From Streptomyces apocyni (GTDB lineage Bacteria > Actinomycetota > Actinomycetes > Streptomycetales > Streptomycetaceae): DNA of 64,000 bases. The stretch's first letter is position 1, and the number at the start of each line of letters is the position of its first letter. The DNA lies in NCBI RefSeq assembly GCF_009739465.1, contig NZ_WHOM01000062.1:1-64000 (forward strand), written 5' to 3'. The translations under genes and the position numbers were made by a program. Shown here one piece after another: positions 7,899 through 17,088 of the stretch. The notes beneath the pieces are model-generated. The model ran no database searches and was not told the DNA's origin. It saw only the letters and a program-made list of their open reading frames with translations.

Positions 7899-10010
7899 AT
7901 GAAGCCCCTGGAATCCGGAGACCCGATCCGACTGGGCCCGTACCGCATCCTCGCCGTGCTCGGCGAAGGCGGGATGGGTAAGGTCTACGTCGGTCAGGAC
8001 GGCGAGGGGCAGGTCGCCGCGGTGAAGGTGCTGCACCCCCACCTGACGCACGACGCGAACCTCACGAGCCGCTTCGTCCGCGAGGCTCAGATGGCCGGGG
8101 CCGTCACCAGCGAATCCGTGGCCCGCGTCCTCGACGCCCAAACGGAGGGCGGACGTCCGTGGATCGCCACGGAATTCCTGACCGGCCCGACACTCGCGGA
8201 TGCCGTCCGCTCCCACGGGCCGTTCGACGAGCCGACGGTACGGGCCCTGGCAGCGGCGCTCGGCCACGCGCTCCGGGACATCCACGCCACCGGTCTCGTC
8301 CACCGCGACCTGAAGCCCGCCAACATCGTGCTCACCGCGGCGGGCCCGCGCGTCATCGACTTCGGCATCGCCCGTCCCGAGCATGGCCTCACGCTCACCG
8401 CCACGGGCCAGGTCCCGGCCACACCCGGCTACGGAGCGCCCGAGCAGGTACTCGGGCAGCGCGTCGGTCCACCGGCCGACGTCTTCTCCCTGGGCGCGGT
8501 CCTGGTGTTCGCGTCAAGCGGTCAGCACGCGTACGGGGGTTCACACGTCGCCGCCGTACAGTACGAGGTGGTCCACGGCGAGCCGCGCCTGGACCTCGTA
8601 CCGCCCGCGCTCCAGCCGCTGATCGCCCCGTGCCTCGCCAAGGACCCCGCCTATCGACCGTCGCCGGACCAGATCCTGCAGGCGTCCGCCCCGCCCCGGG
8701 GCGCCGAACGCGCCTGGCGGCAGGGCCCGGTCGCACAGGACATCACGACCCGCGCGCACAGTCTTCACCGGCTGACCACAGTGCCGGGCCAGGCCGTACC
8801 GCGCTCCGTCTCACGCCGACGCCTGCTGACAGGCCTCGGAGCGGGCGCATCCGTGCTCGCCGTCGGCGGCGGGGCCGCCGCGTGGTGGAAACGGAACGCG
8901 GACCGTGCCAGGCGCGGCCCCTTCGACATTCCCCCGGCCGTACCGACGCCGAAGGCCCACGTTCTGAACTCGGAGAAGGGCGACTACGTACTCGGCAACG
9001 CTCCCAAGCCACTCTGGACCGTTGCCTCGGCGCTCTCGGAGGACACACCCGCGCCCCTGCCCGTACGTGACGTCCTCATCGTCGGAGCACCGAAAGGCGG
9101 CATCGCCGCGCGCAGCGTCGTCGACGGCACACTCCGCTGGTCGGCGCCCAACACGGTGGCCACCGGCCGCTACCTGTCCCTCTCCGACCAGTTGGTGGCG
9201 ACGGTCGACCGGGACGGCACCCTCGTCACCTTCGTCGCCTCGACCGGCGAACCCAAGTGGACGTCTCCCGCGAAGGCCGCCTCCCTGCTCGCCGCCGACG
9301 ACGAAGCCGTCTACCTGATCACCAAGGACGGGCGCGTGCGCAGCATCAGCCGGTCCGATGCCAAGATCCGCTGGACCGTCGACGTAGACGCCGACCTCGG
9401 CAGGAAGGCCGCGTCGCGCGGCCTGGCGGCCCACGGCCGACTGGTCATCGCGGCGGCGGACGGAGCCGTCATCGCCCTCGACTCGGCCGACGGCCGCAGG
9501 GCATGGTCCCACCGCCGAATGGCCGACACCGGCCGAGCCCACCTCGCCCAGTCAGGACGCACCCTGTGCGTAAGCGGCAAGCAGCTCACCGCTCACGACC
9601 TCATCAACGGTAAGCAGCGCTGGTCGACCACGAGCCCGAAGCTACCGAACGGCGATCCGCCCTTCTGGGGCCCGCCAACCATCCACGGCAACGTCGTCTA
9701 CGCGTCCGAAGTCATCTTCCCCCTCCAACTGAACCTGCGGACCGGAAAGCCGACCAACTGGTCCTCCAACGGCTTCCTCGAATGTGATGCGGCCAGCCCT
9801 CTGGTCGTGCAAGGCAGCGGCCTCTGGTCGGTCGCCGTCAACGAGAAGCGGGATCGGGCAGGCATCACCGTCATCGACCTCTCCCCCGAGATGCGACCGT
9901 CGTGGGCCTTCCCCACCATCAAGACCCCCGACCGCTACTGGCTCACAGCCGACGCGAACCGCGTGTTCCTCCTGGACGGCACGACACTCGCCGCCCTACC
10001 CGTGTTCTGA
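7899..10010 (+). CDS. Second transmembrane Ser/Thr protein kinase with PQQ-type beta-propeller domain
   Basis: The 703-residue product is a paralogue of the preceding kinase. The kinase domain (about 12-270) has LGEGGMGKVYVG, Lys43, HRDLKPAN with Asp137 and DFG at 154-156, so it should be active. After a short linker comes SRRRLLTGLG (Arg306-308) and a hydrophobic segment to about 330, ending WWKRN: again an internal Tat-like signal-anchor. The C-terminal part (360-703) is a propeller with blades such as VVDGTLRW, ASTGEPKW and DSADGRRAW. The ribosome site GAAGG lies 11 nt before the ATG. It is probably the last gene of a three-gene operon created by tandem duplication and divergence. Confidence 0.9.
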   Translation: MKPLESGDPIRLGPYRILAVLGEGGMGKVYVGQDGEGQVAAVKVLHPHLTHDANLTSRFVREAQMAGAVTSESVARVLDAQTEGGRPWIATEFLTGPTLADAVRSHGPFDEPTVRALAAALGHALRDIHATGLVHRDLKPANIVLTAAGPRVIDFGIARPEHGLTLTATGQVPATPGYGAPEQVLGQRVGPPADVFSLGAVLVFASSGQHAYGGSHVAAVQYEVVHGEPRLDLVPPALQPLIAPCLAKDPAYRPSPDQILQASAPPRGAERAWRQGPVAQDITTRAHSLHRLTTVPGQAVPRSVSRRRLLTGLGAGASVLAVGGGAAAWWKRNADRARRGPFDIPPAVPTPKAHVLNSEKGDYVLGNAPKPLWTVASALSEDTPAPLPVRDVLIVGAPKGGIAARSVVDGTLRWSAPNTVATGRYLSLSDQLVATVDRDGTLVTFVASTGEPKWTSPAKAASLLAADDEAVYLITKDGRVRSISRSDAKIRWTVDVDADLGRKAASRGLAAHGRLVIAAADGAVIALDSADGRRAWSHRRMADTGRAHLAQSGRTLCVSGKQLTAHDLINGKQRWSTTSPKLPNGDPPFWGPPTIHGNVVYASEVIFPLQLNLRTGKPTNWSSNGFLECDAASPLVVQGSGLWSVAVNEKRDRAGITVIDLSPEMRPSWAFPTIKTPDRYWLTADANRVFLLDGTTLAALPVF

Positions 10011-10190
10011 GCGCCGAGCCCAATCGCCGAGCATCATCGCGTCGTACAGCGGTGCGCGTCAGAGAACGGTTGCACCTCGCCGAACCACTCGTATCCCGCC
10101 CCTCGTATCTGAGGGTGGGATCCCGGATCAGTGGGTTCATCGGTCGGCCGAGTCTTGATCGCTGCCGAACCCGCTGATTAGCTGACCGAC

Positions 10191-10727
10191 ATGACCGACC
10201 TCGGCCCCGTCGCCTGGCCACCTGCCCCGATCAGGACCGAGCGGCTCGCGCTCCGTGAGCCCGACGCCCGGGACCGTGCGGCGGTCATCGAGCTGCTGGC
10301 CTCACCAGAGGTGAGCACGTATCTCGGTGGCCCTCGACCGCGTGACGAGCTCGAGCGCGAGATGCCAGCGGCGCCCAGTCGGCGCCCCGGCCTTTTCATA
10401 GTCGATGTCGACGGAGCGATGATCGGCCAGATCACGCTCACCAGAGAATCGGGACACCTCCCTCAGGCTGCCGGAAGGGCCGAACTCGGCTACCTGTTCC
10501 TGCCACAGGCGTGGGGACGCGGATACGCCGCCGAGGCGTGCGCCGCGGCACTCAACTGGTTCGGCGCCGCACTTCCCGGCGAACCAGTAGTGCTCGCCAC
10601 CCAGACCGCCAACGTCCGCTCGATACGCCTCGCCGCGAAGCTGGGCTTCATCGAGGCAGAACGATTCGAGGCCTACGGCGCCGAGCAGTGGTTCGGCGAG
10701 CGGCCCTCGCCCACGCCGTCCGATTGA
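10191..10727 (+). CDS. GNAT family N-acetyltransferase (RimJ/RimL-like)
   Basis: The 178-residue product is an acetyl-CoA-dependent N-acetyltransferase of the RimJ/RimL subfamily. The start region reads RTERLALREPDARD, the usual first strand. The acetyl-CoA binding loop is LPQAWGRGYAAEA (R/Q-x-x-G-x-G/A pattern) near residue 105, and the C-terminal strand includes NVRSIRLAAKLGF, a hallmark of the group. The acceptor, an antibiotic, peptide or protein N-terminus, cannot be predicted. The ribosome site is weak. It is a single gene separated by about 180 bp from the kinases; that gap and the 230 bp downstream show no other gene. Confidence 0.82.
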   Translation: MTDLGPVAWPPAPIRTERLALREPDARDRAAVIELLASPEVSTYLGGPRPRDELEREMPAAPSRRPGLFIVDVDGAMIGQITLTRESGHLPQAAGRAELGYLFLPQAWGRGYAAEACAAALNWFGAALPGEPVVLATQTANVRSIRLAAKLGFIEAERFEAYGAEQWFGERPSPTPSD

Positions 10728-10958
10728 GTCCAGCTTGGCCCACTTGGATGTCTGCCTGACACGGGAAGAGTTCGACGCCCTGATGACGACCGAGGGTGCC
10801 CCGCTGGTCCTCGGCCCCAGCTGGTGAATGAGCACGGGCCTTCGCTGACGGGCGCGCCTCGCCGATCTGGTGCCGAGCCGATCGGCCGGTCGGCCGAGCG
10901 CTCACGCAAGCCGTTCCCACGGCGTTCCCAGCATGCGGCGCGCACCGCCCGGGCATGA

Positions 10959-10992
10959 AAAAACCCCAGGTCACGGCGAGTGAGTCCTGGGG
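10959..10992 (-). terminator. Intrinsic terminator of tRNA-Thr
   Basis: On the minus strand, CCCCAGG and CCTGGGG arms are followed by a run of six U about 10-35 nt after the 3' end of the tRNA. This is a rare clear U-tract terminator for this genome. Confidence 0.85.
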
Positions 10993-11000
10993 TAATTCCG

Positions 11001-11074
11001 AGCCGCCTTCGGGATTCGAACCCGAGACCTACGCATTACGAGTGCGTTGCTCTGGCCAACTGAGCTAAGGCGGC
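11001..11074 (-). tRNA. tRNA-Thr (anticodon CGU)
   Basis: Read on the minus strand the gene starts GCCGCCTTAGCTCAG and folds as a cloverleaf. The acceptor stem is GCCGCCT with AGGCGGC, the anticodon stem ACGCA/TGCGT has loop CTCGTAA (anticodon CGT), and the T arm is CGGGTTCGAATCCCG. Discriminator base U and anticodon CGU specify threonine ACG codons. CCA is not encoded. A U-tract terminator follows directly. Confidence 0.96.
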
Positions 11075-11187
11075 AAGCTGCGGAAATGTCCCTCGCGCAG
11101 GGAGAGGTTCGCATCAGCAGCGGCGCCAAGTCTACAGGGTTGTTCGGGGTGCCTCGGACCGGGTTCGGGGGCGGTGGTGGTGTGGGG

Positions 11188-12726
11188 TCAGCACTTGGTG
11201 TTGTTGGCGGGAGGGGTGCCCTGGAGGAGGTAGCGGTTGATGGCGGTGTCGATGCAGGGGCTGCCGCGGCCGTAGGCGGTGTGGCCGTCGCCGTCGTAGG
11301 TGAGGAGAGTGCCTGAGGTGAGCTGAGCGGCCAGGGCCTGGGCCCACTTGTACGGGGTGGCGGGGTCGCGGGTGGTGCCGACGACGACGATCGGGGCGGC
11401 GCCTTTCGCCTCTGTGCGGTGCGGCTCGCCGGTGGGCTTCACCGGCCAGTACGCGCAGGTCAGGGAGGACCAGGCGAGGGTTTCGCCGAATACGGGGGAG
11501 GCCTTGGTGAAGTCGGGGAGTGCTTCGGCGACCTCTTCGGGGGAGGTGACGGCGGGGGGCAGGTCGAGGCAGTTCACCGCGGCGTTGGCGAACATCAGGT
11601 TCGCGTACTCGCCGTCGGGGCTCCGCTCGTAGTAGGTGTCCGCGAGCGAGAGGAGGCCCGCGCCGTCGTTGTCCGTCATCGCCGCGGTCAGCGCGTCGCG
11701 TAGCTGTGGCCAGGCGCTCTCGTCGTACATCGCGGCGATGACGCCCGTTGTAGCGAGGCTCTCGCCGAGCGGCCGGGCCTCGCCCGTGGGTACGGGGGTC
11801 CGGTCGAGCTGGCGGAAGAAGTCTGTCAGGCGCTGGCCAGCAGCCTGGGGGCTACCAGTGCCGAGCGGGCAGTCGGAGCGGGCTACGCAGTCCTTCGCGA
11901 AGGACTGGAAGGCGGTCTCGAACCCGGCTGTCTGGTCGAGGTTCAGTTGGAGAGCGGAGAGTGACGGGTCCATCGCGCCGTCCAGGACCAGGCGGCCGGT
12001 CCGCTGCGGGAAGAGCTCGGCGTAGGTCGCGCCGAGGAAGGTGCCATACGAGGCGCCGACGTACTGGAGCTTCTTGTCGCCGAGGGCGGCGCGTAGTACG
12101 TCCATGTCGCGGGCCGCCTCGACCGTCGAGACATGCGGGAGGATCGTGCCCGACTCGCGCTCGCAGCCCGCCGCGAAATCCTTGAAGGACTGGGTGAGTT
12201 TCCTGGTCTCGCGCGCGTCGTCGGGAGTGACGTCCACCTGTGTGTAGGCGTCCATCCGCTTCCCGTCGAGACACTCGACGGGCTCGCTGCGGGCCACACC
12301 GCGCGGATCGACCGCGACCATGTCGTACCGCGCGCGGACCGGCTCCGGGTAGCCGAAGGCCGCGTACGCCTGGAGGTACTGGATCGCCGACCCACCGGGC
12401 CCGCCAGGGTTGACCTGCAAGGAGCCGATGCGCTTTCCGGGGCCGGTGGCCTCCTTGCGGGCGACGGCGAGTTTGATGTCACCGTCGTCGGGACGTTCGT
12501 AGTCCAGGGGGACCTTCAGCGTCGCGCAGTCGAAGTCCGGCACTCCGCACTCGCGCCAGCTCAGCCGCTGCTCGTAGTACCCGTCCAGGCCTTCGGGGAC
12601 GGCGCTGGCCGACGTGGACCCCGAGCTGTTCGACGAAGAACTCCCCGACGAGCAGCCCGCGGCCAGCAGTGCGGCCGCCGCGAGCAGGGCGCCCGCGGCG
12701 CGGAAGGTGTGGCGCCTGATGTCCAT
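11188..12726 (-). CDS. Secreted alpha/beta-hydrolase lipoprotein (tripeptidyl aminopeptidase/SlpD-SlpE-like)
   Basis: The 512-residue product is an exported peptidase of the Streptomyces tripeptidyl-aminopeptidase family (S33), which trims tripeptides from the N-termini of extracellular proteins. An N-terminal RRH, a hydrophobic stretch and the lipobox LAAGC (Cys near residue 25) mark it as a lipoprotein. A Ser/Gly-rich linker leads to the hydrolase domain with oxyanion-region NPGGPGGS, nucleophile elbow GASYG (near residue 225), Asp in TTRDPATP and His in GDGHTAYG near the C-terminus. Two Cys in the C-terminal region may form a disulfide. From memory an equivalent gene lies beside holB in S. 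coelicolor. Confidence 0.9.
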   Translation of the reverse strand: MDIRRHTFRAAGALLAAAALLAAGCSSGSSSSNSSGSTSASAVPEGLDGYYEQRLSWRECGVPDFDCATLKVPLDYERPDDGDIKLAVARKEATGPGKRIGSLQVNPGGPGGSAIQYLQAYAAFGYPEPVRARYDMVAVDPRGVARSEPVECLDGKRMDAYTQVDVTPDDARETRKLTQSFKDFAAGCERESGTILPHVSTVEAARDMDVLRAALGDKKLQYVGASYGTFLGATYAELFPQRTGRLVLDGAMDPSLSALQLNLDQTAGFETAFQSFAKDCVARSDCPLGTGSPQAAGQRLTDFFRQLDRTPVPTGEARPLGESLATTGVIAAMYDESAWPQLRDALTAAMTDNDGAGLLSLADTYYERSPDGEYANLMFANAAVNCLDLPPAVTSPEEVAEALPDFTKASPVFGETLAWSSLTCAYWPVKPTGEPHRTEAKGAAPIVVVGTTRDPATPYKWAQALAAQLTSGTLLTYDGDGHTAYGRGSPCIDTAINRYLLQGTPPANNTKC

Positions 12727-12809
12727 TCACCGAGCGTAACTCTCAGCACAGGCGATGAGTACAGTGCGTAACTATGATGGCCCGTATGAGTGACGTGGCG
12801 CCCTGGTGA

Positions 12810-14015
12810 TCACCCTGCGCGGAGTGCCACCGCCATCGCCTCCACCGCGAGCAGCGGCGCGACGTTCCGGTCCAGCGCCTCGCGGCAGGCGGCGATCGCC
12901 TCGACCCGGCGCAGCGTCGCCTCGGGTGCCGAGGCCCGGGCGATCCGCTCCAAGGCGTCCCGCAGCTCGACGTTGGCCAGCGGGACCCGCGAGCCCAGCT
13001 GGAGCGCCAGCACATCCCGGTAGAAGCCCGTCAGGTCGATCAGGGCCAGATCGAGGCTGTCGCGCTGGCTGCGCGTCTTGCGCCGCTTCTGCCTGTCCTC
13101 CAGCTCCTTCATCGCCCCCGCGGTGCCACGCGGCATCCGGCCGCCCGACTGGCCACCGAGCGCCGCCCTCAGCTCCTCGGTCTCCTTGCCGTCCACCTCG
13201 TCGGCGACCTGCTTGGCGTCCTCCCCCGCGGCGTCGATCAACTCCTGGGCCGCCCTCAGGCAGCCCCCGATCTCGTCCACCCGAAGGGGCATCTTCAACA
13301 CGGCGGCCCGCCGCGCACGCGCCCGCTCGTCGGTCGCGAGCCGCCGCGCTCGACCGATGTGGCCTTGGGTGGCGCGGGCCGCGGCCGCGGCGGCCTCGGG
13401 CTCGATGCCGTCACGCCGCACCAGGACGTCCGCCACGGCCTCCACCGGCGGCGTCCGCAGGGTCAGATGCCGACAGCGCGAGCGGATGGTGGGCAGCACG
13501 TCCTCCAAGGAGGGCGCGCAGAGCAGCCAGACGGTACGCGGAGCGGGCTCCTCCACCGCCTTGAGCAGGACGTTCCCCGCGCCTTCCGTCAGGCGGTCAG
13601 CGTCCTCCAGGACGATGACCTGCCAGCGGCCCACGGCGGGCGAGAGCTGAGCGCGGCGCACCAGCTCCCGGGTCTCCTTGACGCCGATGCTGAGCAGGTC
13701 GGTCCGTACGACCTCGACGTCGGCGTGCGTGCCGATCAGGCTCGTATGACAGCCGTCGCAGAACCCGCATCCGGGGGCACCGCCCAGCTTGCGGTCCGGG
13801 CTGACGCACTGCAGCGCGGCGGCGAACGCCCTGGCCGCGGTGGAGCGGCCCGAGCCGGGCGGGCCCGTGAACAGCCACGCGTGCGTCATCTTCGACGCCT
13901 CAGGGGGCGGGGTGCCCTCCGCCGTCGCCGTGACGAGGGTGTCGGCGTCCCGCGCGGCGGCGTCGAGCTGCTCCGCGACGCGCTCCTGGCCGACCAGGTC
14001 GTCCCATACGGGCAT
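12810..14015 (-). CDS. holB: DNA polymerase III delta' subunit
   Basis: The 401-residue product is the delta' clamp-loader subunit, which opens the beta clamp together with delta and the DnaX ATPases. The AAA+ domain starts MPVWDDLVGQERVAEQL. Its P-loop is GPPGSGRST, with Arg in place of the Walker A lysine, consistent with delta' not needing ATP hydrolysis. A zinc module follows (CVSPDRK..GCGFCDGCH, four Cys), then VIVLEDADRLT and the SRC-type segment IRSRCRHL. ATG 14015 is chosen because GAGGAGGCG lies just upstream; an in-frame ATG at 14117 would add a basic, non-conserved leader. It follows tmk in the same direction, a common actinobacterial order. Confidence 0.93.
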   Translation of the reverse strand: MPVWDDLVGQERVAEQLDAAARDADTLVTATAEGTPPPEASKMTHAWLFTGPPGSGRSTAARAFAAALQCVSPDRKLGGAPGCGFCDGCHTSLIGTHADVEVVRTDLLSIGVKETRELVRRAQLSPAVGRWQVIVLEDADRLTEGAGNVLLKAVEEPAPRTVWLLCAPSLEDVLPTIRSRCRHLTLRTPPVEAVADVLVRRDGIEPEAAAAAARATQGHIGRARRLATDERARARRAAVLKMPLRVDEIGGCLRAAQELIDAAGEDAKQVADEVDGKETEELRAALGGQSGGRMPRGTAGAMKELEDRQKRRKTRSQRDSLDLALIDLTGFYRDVLALQLGSRVPLANVELRDALERIARASAPEATLRRVEAIAACREALDRNVAPLLAVEAMAVALRAG

Positions 14016-14093
14016 GGGCCACGCCTCCTCGCTACGGTCCCCGCGGTTCCACGGTCCCCGCGGATCTACCGTTTTACGGTCCTGCTTTCCCTG

Positions 14094-14141
14094 CCGCCTC
14101 ATTGTCGTCGACAGCACTGACAGTCGACGACCATGAGGCGG
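14094..14141 (-). terminator. Long inverted repeat between tmk and holB
   Basis: Arms of 19 nt (14094-14112 and 14123-14141) match at 18 positions around a 10-nt loop. It lies 24 nt past the tmk stop and 79 nt before the holB start. There is no U run, as is usual for Streptomyces terminators, so it may stop or attenuate transcription between the two genes. Confidence 0.6.
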
Positions 14142-14164
14142 TAAGGGGTGCGCGCCAGGAGCCG

Positions 14165-17038
14165 CTACCGGCGTCCAGCGCCCTTGCCACGGCTGTCGCC
14201 GTTGCCGTCGCCGTCGCCGTTGCCGCCGTTGTCCTCGGTCCGCGAACCGAGCAGTTCGTCGGCCAGCGTGGGAAGGTCGTCGAGCGGAGTCTCCTCCGCC
14301 CAGTCCGAGCGCGGCCGCCGACGCGGCTCCCCGCCGGCCTCCGGGTCGATCTGTGGCAGCTCGGCCGTGACCTCGTTGCCCGGAGCCCGGTCCTCGGGCT
14401 TCACCACGGGCGTAGGCACCGTCAGCTCACTATCCGCCTCAGCACCAGCCTTGGGCACAGTGCTCTCCGCGGCCGCCGCCCGCCGAGCAGCCTCAGCCCG
14501 CAGCAGCGCCTCCTCCGCCTTGCGCTGTCGTTCAAGCCGCCGCGCCTCCGCTTCCGCGTGCAGCCGCGCCTCCTCCTCAGCCGCCCGCCGACGCCGCTCC
14601 TCCTCAGCCTCCCGAGCCTGCTCCTCGGCCAGCCGCCTGGCCCGCTCCTCCTCGGCCAGCCGCCGTGCCTCCTCGGCGCGCTGCCGCGCCTCCTCAGCCT
14701 GCCGCTCGGCCTCCCGGCGCCGCGCCTCTTCGAGTTCGCGCCGCTTGCGCTCTTCCTCCTCGGCGCGCAGCTTCGCCAGCTGCTCCTGGCGCTCCCGCTC
14801 CAGGCGCTCCTCCTCGGCCTTGCGCGCGGCTTCTTCCTCGGCGCGTCGCCGCGCCTCCTCCTCGGCCGCCTTACGGGCCTCTTCCTGGGCCTTCTTCTCG
14901 GCCTCGGAGAGCGGCAGCAGCTGGTCGAGCCGGTGCCGTACGACCGTGGTCACGGCCTCCGGCTCCTGACCCGCGTCGACCACCAGGTAGCGCCCCGGAT
15001 CGGCCGCCGCCAGGGTGAGGAAACCAGCCCGTACGCGCGCGTGGAACTCGGCGGGCTCGGACTCGAGGCGGTCCGGTGCCTCGGTGAAGCGCTCTCTGGC
15101 GGCCTCGGGTGACACGTCCAGCAGCACCGTCAGATGGGGTACCAGACCGTCCGTCGCCCACCGCGAGATCCGTGCGATCTCGGTCGGCGACAGGTCGCGC
15201 CCCGCTCCCTGGTAGGCCACGGACGAATCGATGTAGCGATCCGAGACGACGACCGCTCCACGCTCCAGCGCGGGCCGCACCACCGTGTCCACATGCTCGG
15301 CCCGGTCCGCCGCGTACAGCAGCGCCTCCGCACGGTGCGAGAGACCGGCCGACGACACGTCGAGCAAGATCGACCGCAGTCGCTTGCCGACCGGGGTCGC
15401 ACCCGGCTCACGGGTCACCACGACCTCGTGGCCCTTGCCGCGAATCCACTCCGCGATCGCTGCGGCCTGGGTGGACTTCCCGGCGCCGTCGCCGCCCTCC
15501 AGCGCGATGAAGAACCCGGTGGCCGACGTCGCCTGCGCCGGGTCGCCGCCTCGCAGCGCGTCGCTCAGATCGCGGCGCAGCGGCACCCCGGAGCGGTCGT
15601 CGGTACGCGCGAGCACCAGAGCGGCCACCGGCAGCAGCAGCGCGCCGACGAGCATCAGAGTGAAGGCGGCTCCGCCGTGTGCGAACACGAACTTCCCGCT
15701 GACCAGCCGGTGCTCTCCGATCAGCGCGGCCAGCACCGGAGCGGCCAGCAGGCCGAGCGCGACGGCGACCCGTACGACCGCGTGCAGGTGCTCGGTGGTC
15801 CGCGCCTTGCGGAAGTCCTCGACCTCCTGGTCGAGGAGCGCGTGCCCGGTGTTCGCGGCGACACCCGCCGCCACGCCCGCGAGGGTGACGATCAGCAGGA
15901 CGGAGGTCGGATCGGCCACCAGACCCGCGGTGAGCAGCGCGAGGCCCGTCAGCGCGATCGACAGCGCCAGCAGCCGACGGCGGGAGAACGCGGGCAGCAC
16001 GGACGGCGCCGTACGGATGCCGACGCCCACGCCGCCGGTGAGCGCGAGGACCAGCAGTCCGAAGTACACCGGACCGCCCGAGAGATCCACGGCGTGCAGC
16101 ACGGAGACCGCGACCGCGGCGGCGACAGCCCCCGCGACGCTCGCGCAGGCGAGCACAAGCAGCGGAACGGCGCCAGTGCGCCCCTTGTCCACACCGTCAC
16201 CCGTCTTGGGGCGACGCAGGCCCTCCAGCGGGCTACGCGCGCGTGGCGTCGAGACGTCCGGCAGCTCAAGGAAGTACGCGACTGACAGGGACGCGGCGAA
16301 GAGCCCCGCGGCGACATACGAGGCGAGCGCCACTTGGTGCAGCTCGAACCAGACGAGACCGGCACCCAGCAGATTGCTCACCAGAGTGACAGCGATCAGC
16401 CCGAACGCCGCGATCGGCAACGACACGAACGACGTACGCAGCGACAGCCGCCGCAGCGCCGCCATCTGGTCCGGCAGCGGCCGTACGGCGGCCCCCTCGA
16501 TCGGCGGCGCGGGCAGCAGCGCGGGCGCCGCGGTCTCCCGGGCCACCGTCCACAGGCGCTCGGCGACACCGGCCACGAACACCGTGACCAGCAGGATCGC
16601 CAGGGCGCTGGTCGGCGTCCAGTCGATCCACAGCGGCGCGACGATCAGCAGCGCGGCCCGTACGCCATCCGAGGCGACCATGGTCCAGCGCCGGTCGAGC
16701 GGGCCGCTCTGCGACGTCAGGGACGTCAGCGGGCCCAGGAGTACGGCTCCGAAGAGCACCGTCGCCAGGATGCGCACCCCGAACACGACCGCGACCGCCA
16801 GGGCCATGCCCCGCAGCCCACCGCCGAACGCGCCCTGCGCCGCGGCCGCCTGCATGGACAGCACGACCAGGACCAGGACCGCGAGCCCGTCACCGACGCT
16901 GCCCACGAGGTGGGCGCTCCACAGCCGCTTCAGCGGCGGGCAGCGCAGGAGCGCGCGGACGGCGCGCTCGCGGGAATCTGCGACCAGGGCGTCGTCGGCG
17001 TCGCTGGGCTCGACCGGGGGCTGCTCTGCTCGGGTCAT
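14165..17038 (-). CDS. tmk: Thymidylate kinase fused to an N-terminal MFS-like membrane domain and a coiled-coil tail
   Basis: The 957-residue product makes dTDP from dTMP and ATP, but it is more than four times the size of ordinary Tmk (about 210). Residues 30-495 are a polytopic membrane domain of about 12 hydrophobic segments resembling a major-facilitator protein. The kinase domain spans about 507-710, with P-loop GGDGAGKST near 513-521, TREPGATPVGK and DRYIDSSVAYQG. Residues 715-870 are a long E/A/R-rich helix (REAERQAEEARQRAEEARR and similar), then a Gly/Asn-rich C-terminus. The architecture implies a membrane-anchored kinase. From memory this fusion is conserved in Streptomyces; the role of the membrane part is not known. 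It lies between topA and holB, so DNA-precursor supply and replication genes are together. Confidence 0.93.
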   Translation of the reverse strand: MTRAEQPPVEPSDADDALVADSRERAVRALLRCPPLKRLWSAHLVGSVGDGLAVLVLVVLSMQAAAAQGAFGGGLRGMALAVAVVFGVRILATVLFGAVLLGPLTSLTSQSGPLDRRWTMVASDGVRAALLIVAPLWIDWTPTSALAILLVTVFVAGVAERLWTVARETAAPALLPAPPIEGAAVRPLPDQMAALRRLSLRTSFVSLPIAAFGLIAVTLVSNLLGAGLVWFELHQVALASYVAAGLFAASLSVAYFLELPDVSTPRARSPLEGLRRPKTGDGVDKGRTGAVPLLVLACASVAGAVAAAVAVSVLHAVDLSGGPVYFGLLVLALTGGVGVGIRTAPSVLPAFSRRRLLALSIALTGLALLTAGLVADPTSVLLIVTLAGVAAGVAANTGHALLDQEVEDFRKARTTEHLHAVVRVAVALGLLAAPVLAALIGEHRLVSGKFVFAHGGAAFTLMLVGALLLPVAALVLARTDDRSGVPLRRDLSDALRGGDPAQATSATGFFIALEGGDGAGKSTQAAAIAEWIRGKGHEVVVTREPGATPVGKRLRSILLDVSSAGLSHRAEALLYAADRAEHVDTVVRPALERGAVVVSDRYIDSSVAYQGAGRDLSPTEIARISRWATDGLVPHLTVLLDVSPEAARERFTEAPDRLESEPAEFHARVRAGFLTLAAADPGRYLVVDAGQEPEAVTTVVRHRLDQLLPLSEAEKKAQEEARKAAEEEARRRAEEEAARKAEEERLERERQEQLAKLRAEEEERKRRELEEARRREAERQAEEARQRAEEARRLAEEERARRLAEEQAREAEEERRRRAAEEEARLHAEAEARRLERQRKAEEALLRAEAARRAAAAESTVPKAGAEADSELTVPTPVVKPEDRAPGNEVTAELPQIDPEAGGEPRRRPRSDWAEETPLDDLPTLADELLGSRTEDNGGNGDGDGNGDSRGKGAGRR

Positions 17039-17088
17039 TCAGCCAGCCTATCCGGACGCGCGCACTCCCCGGAGGCCTACCCGAACAT

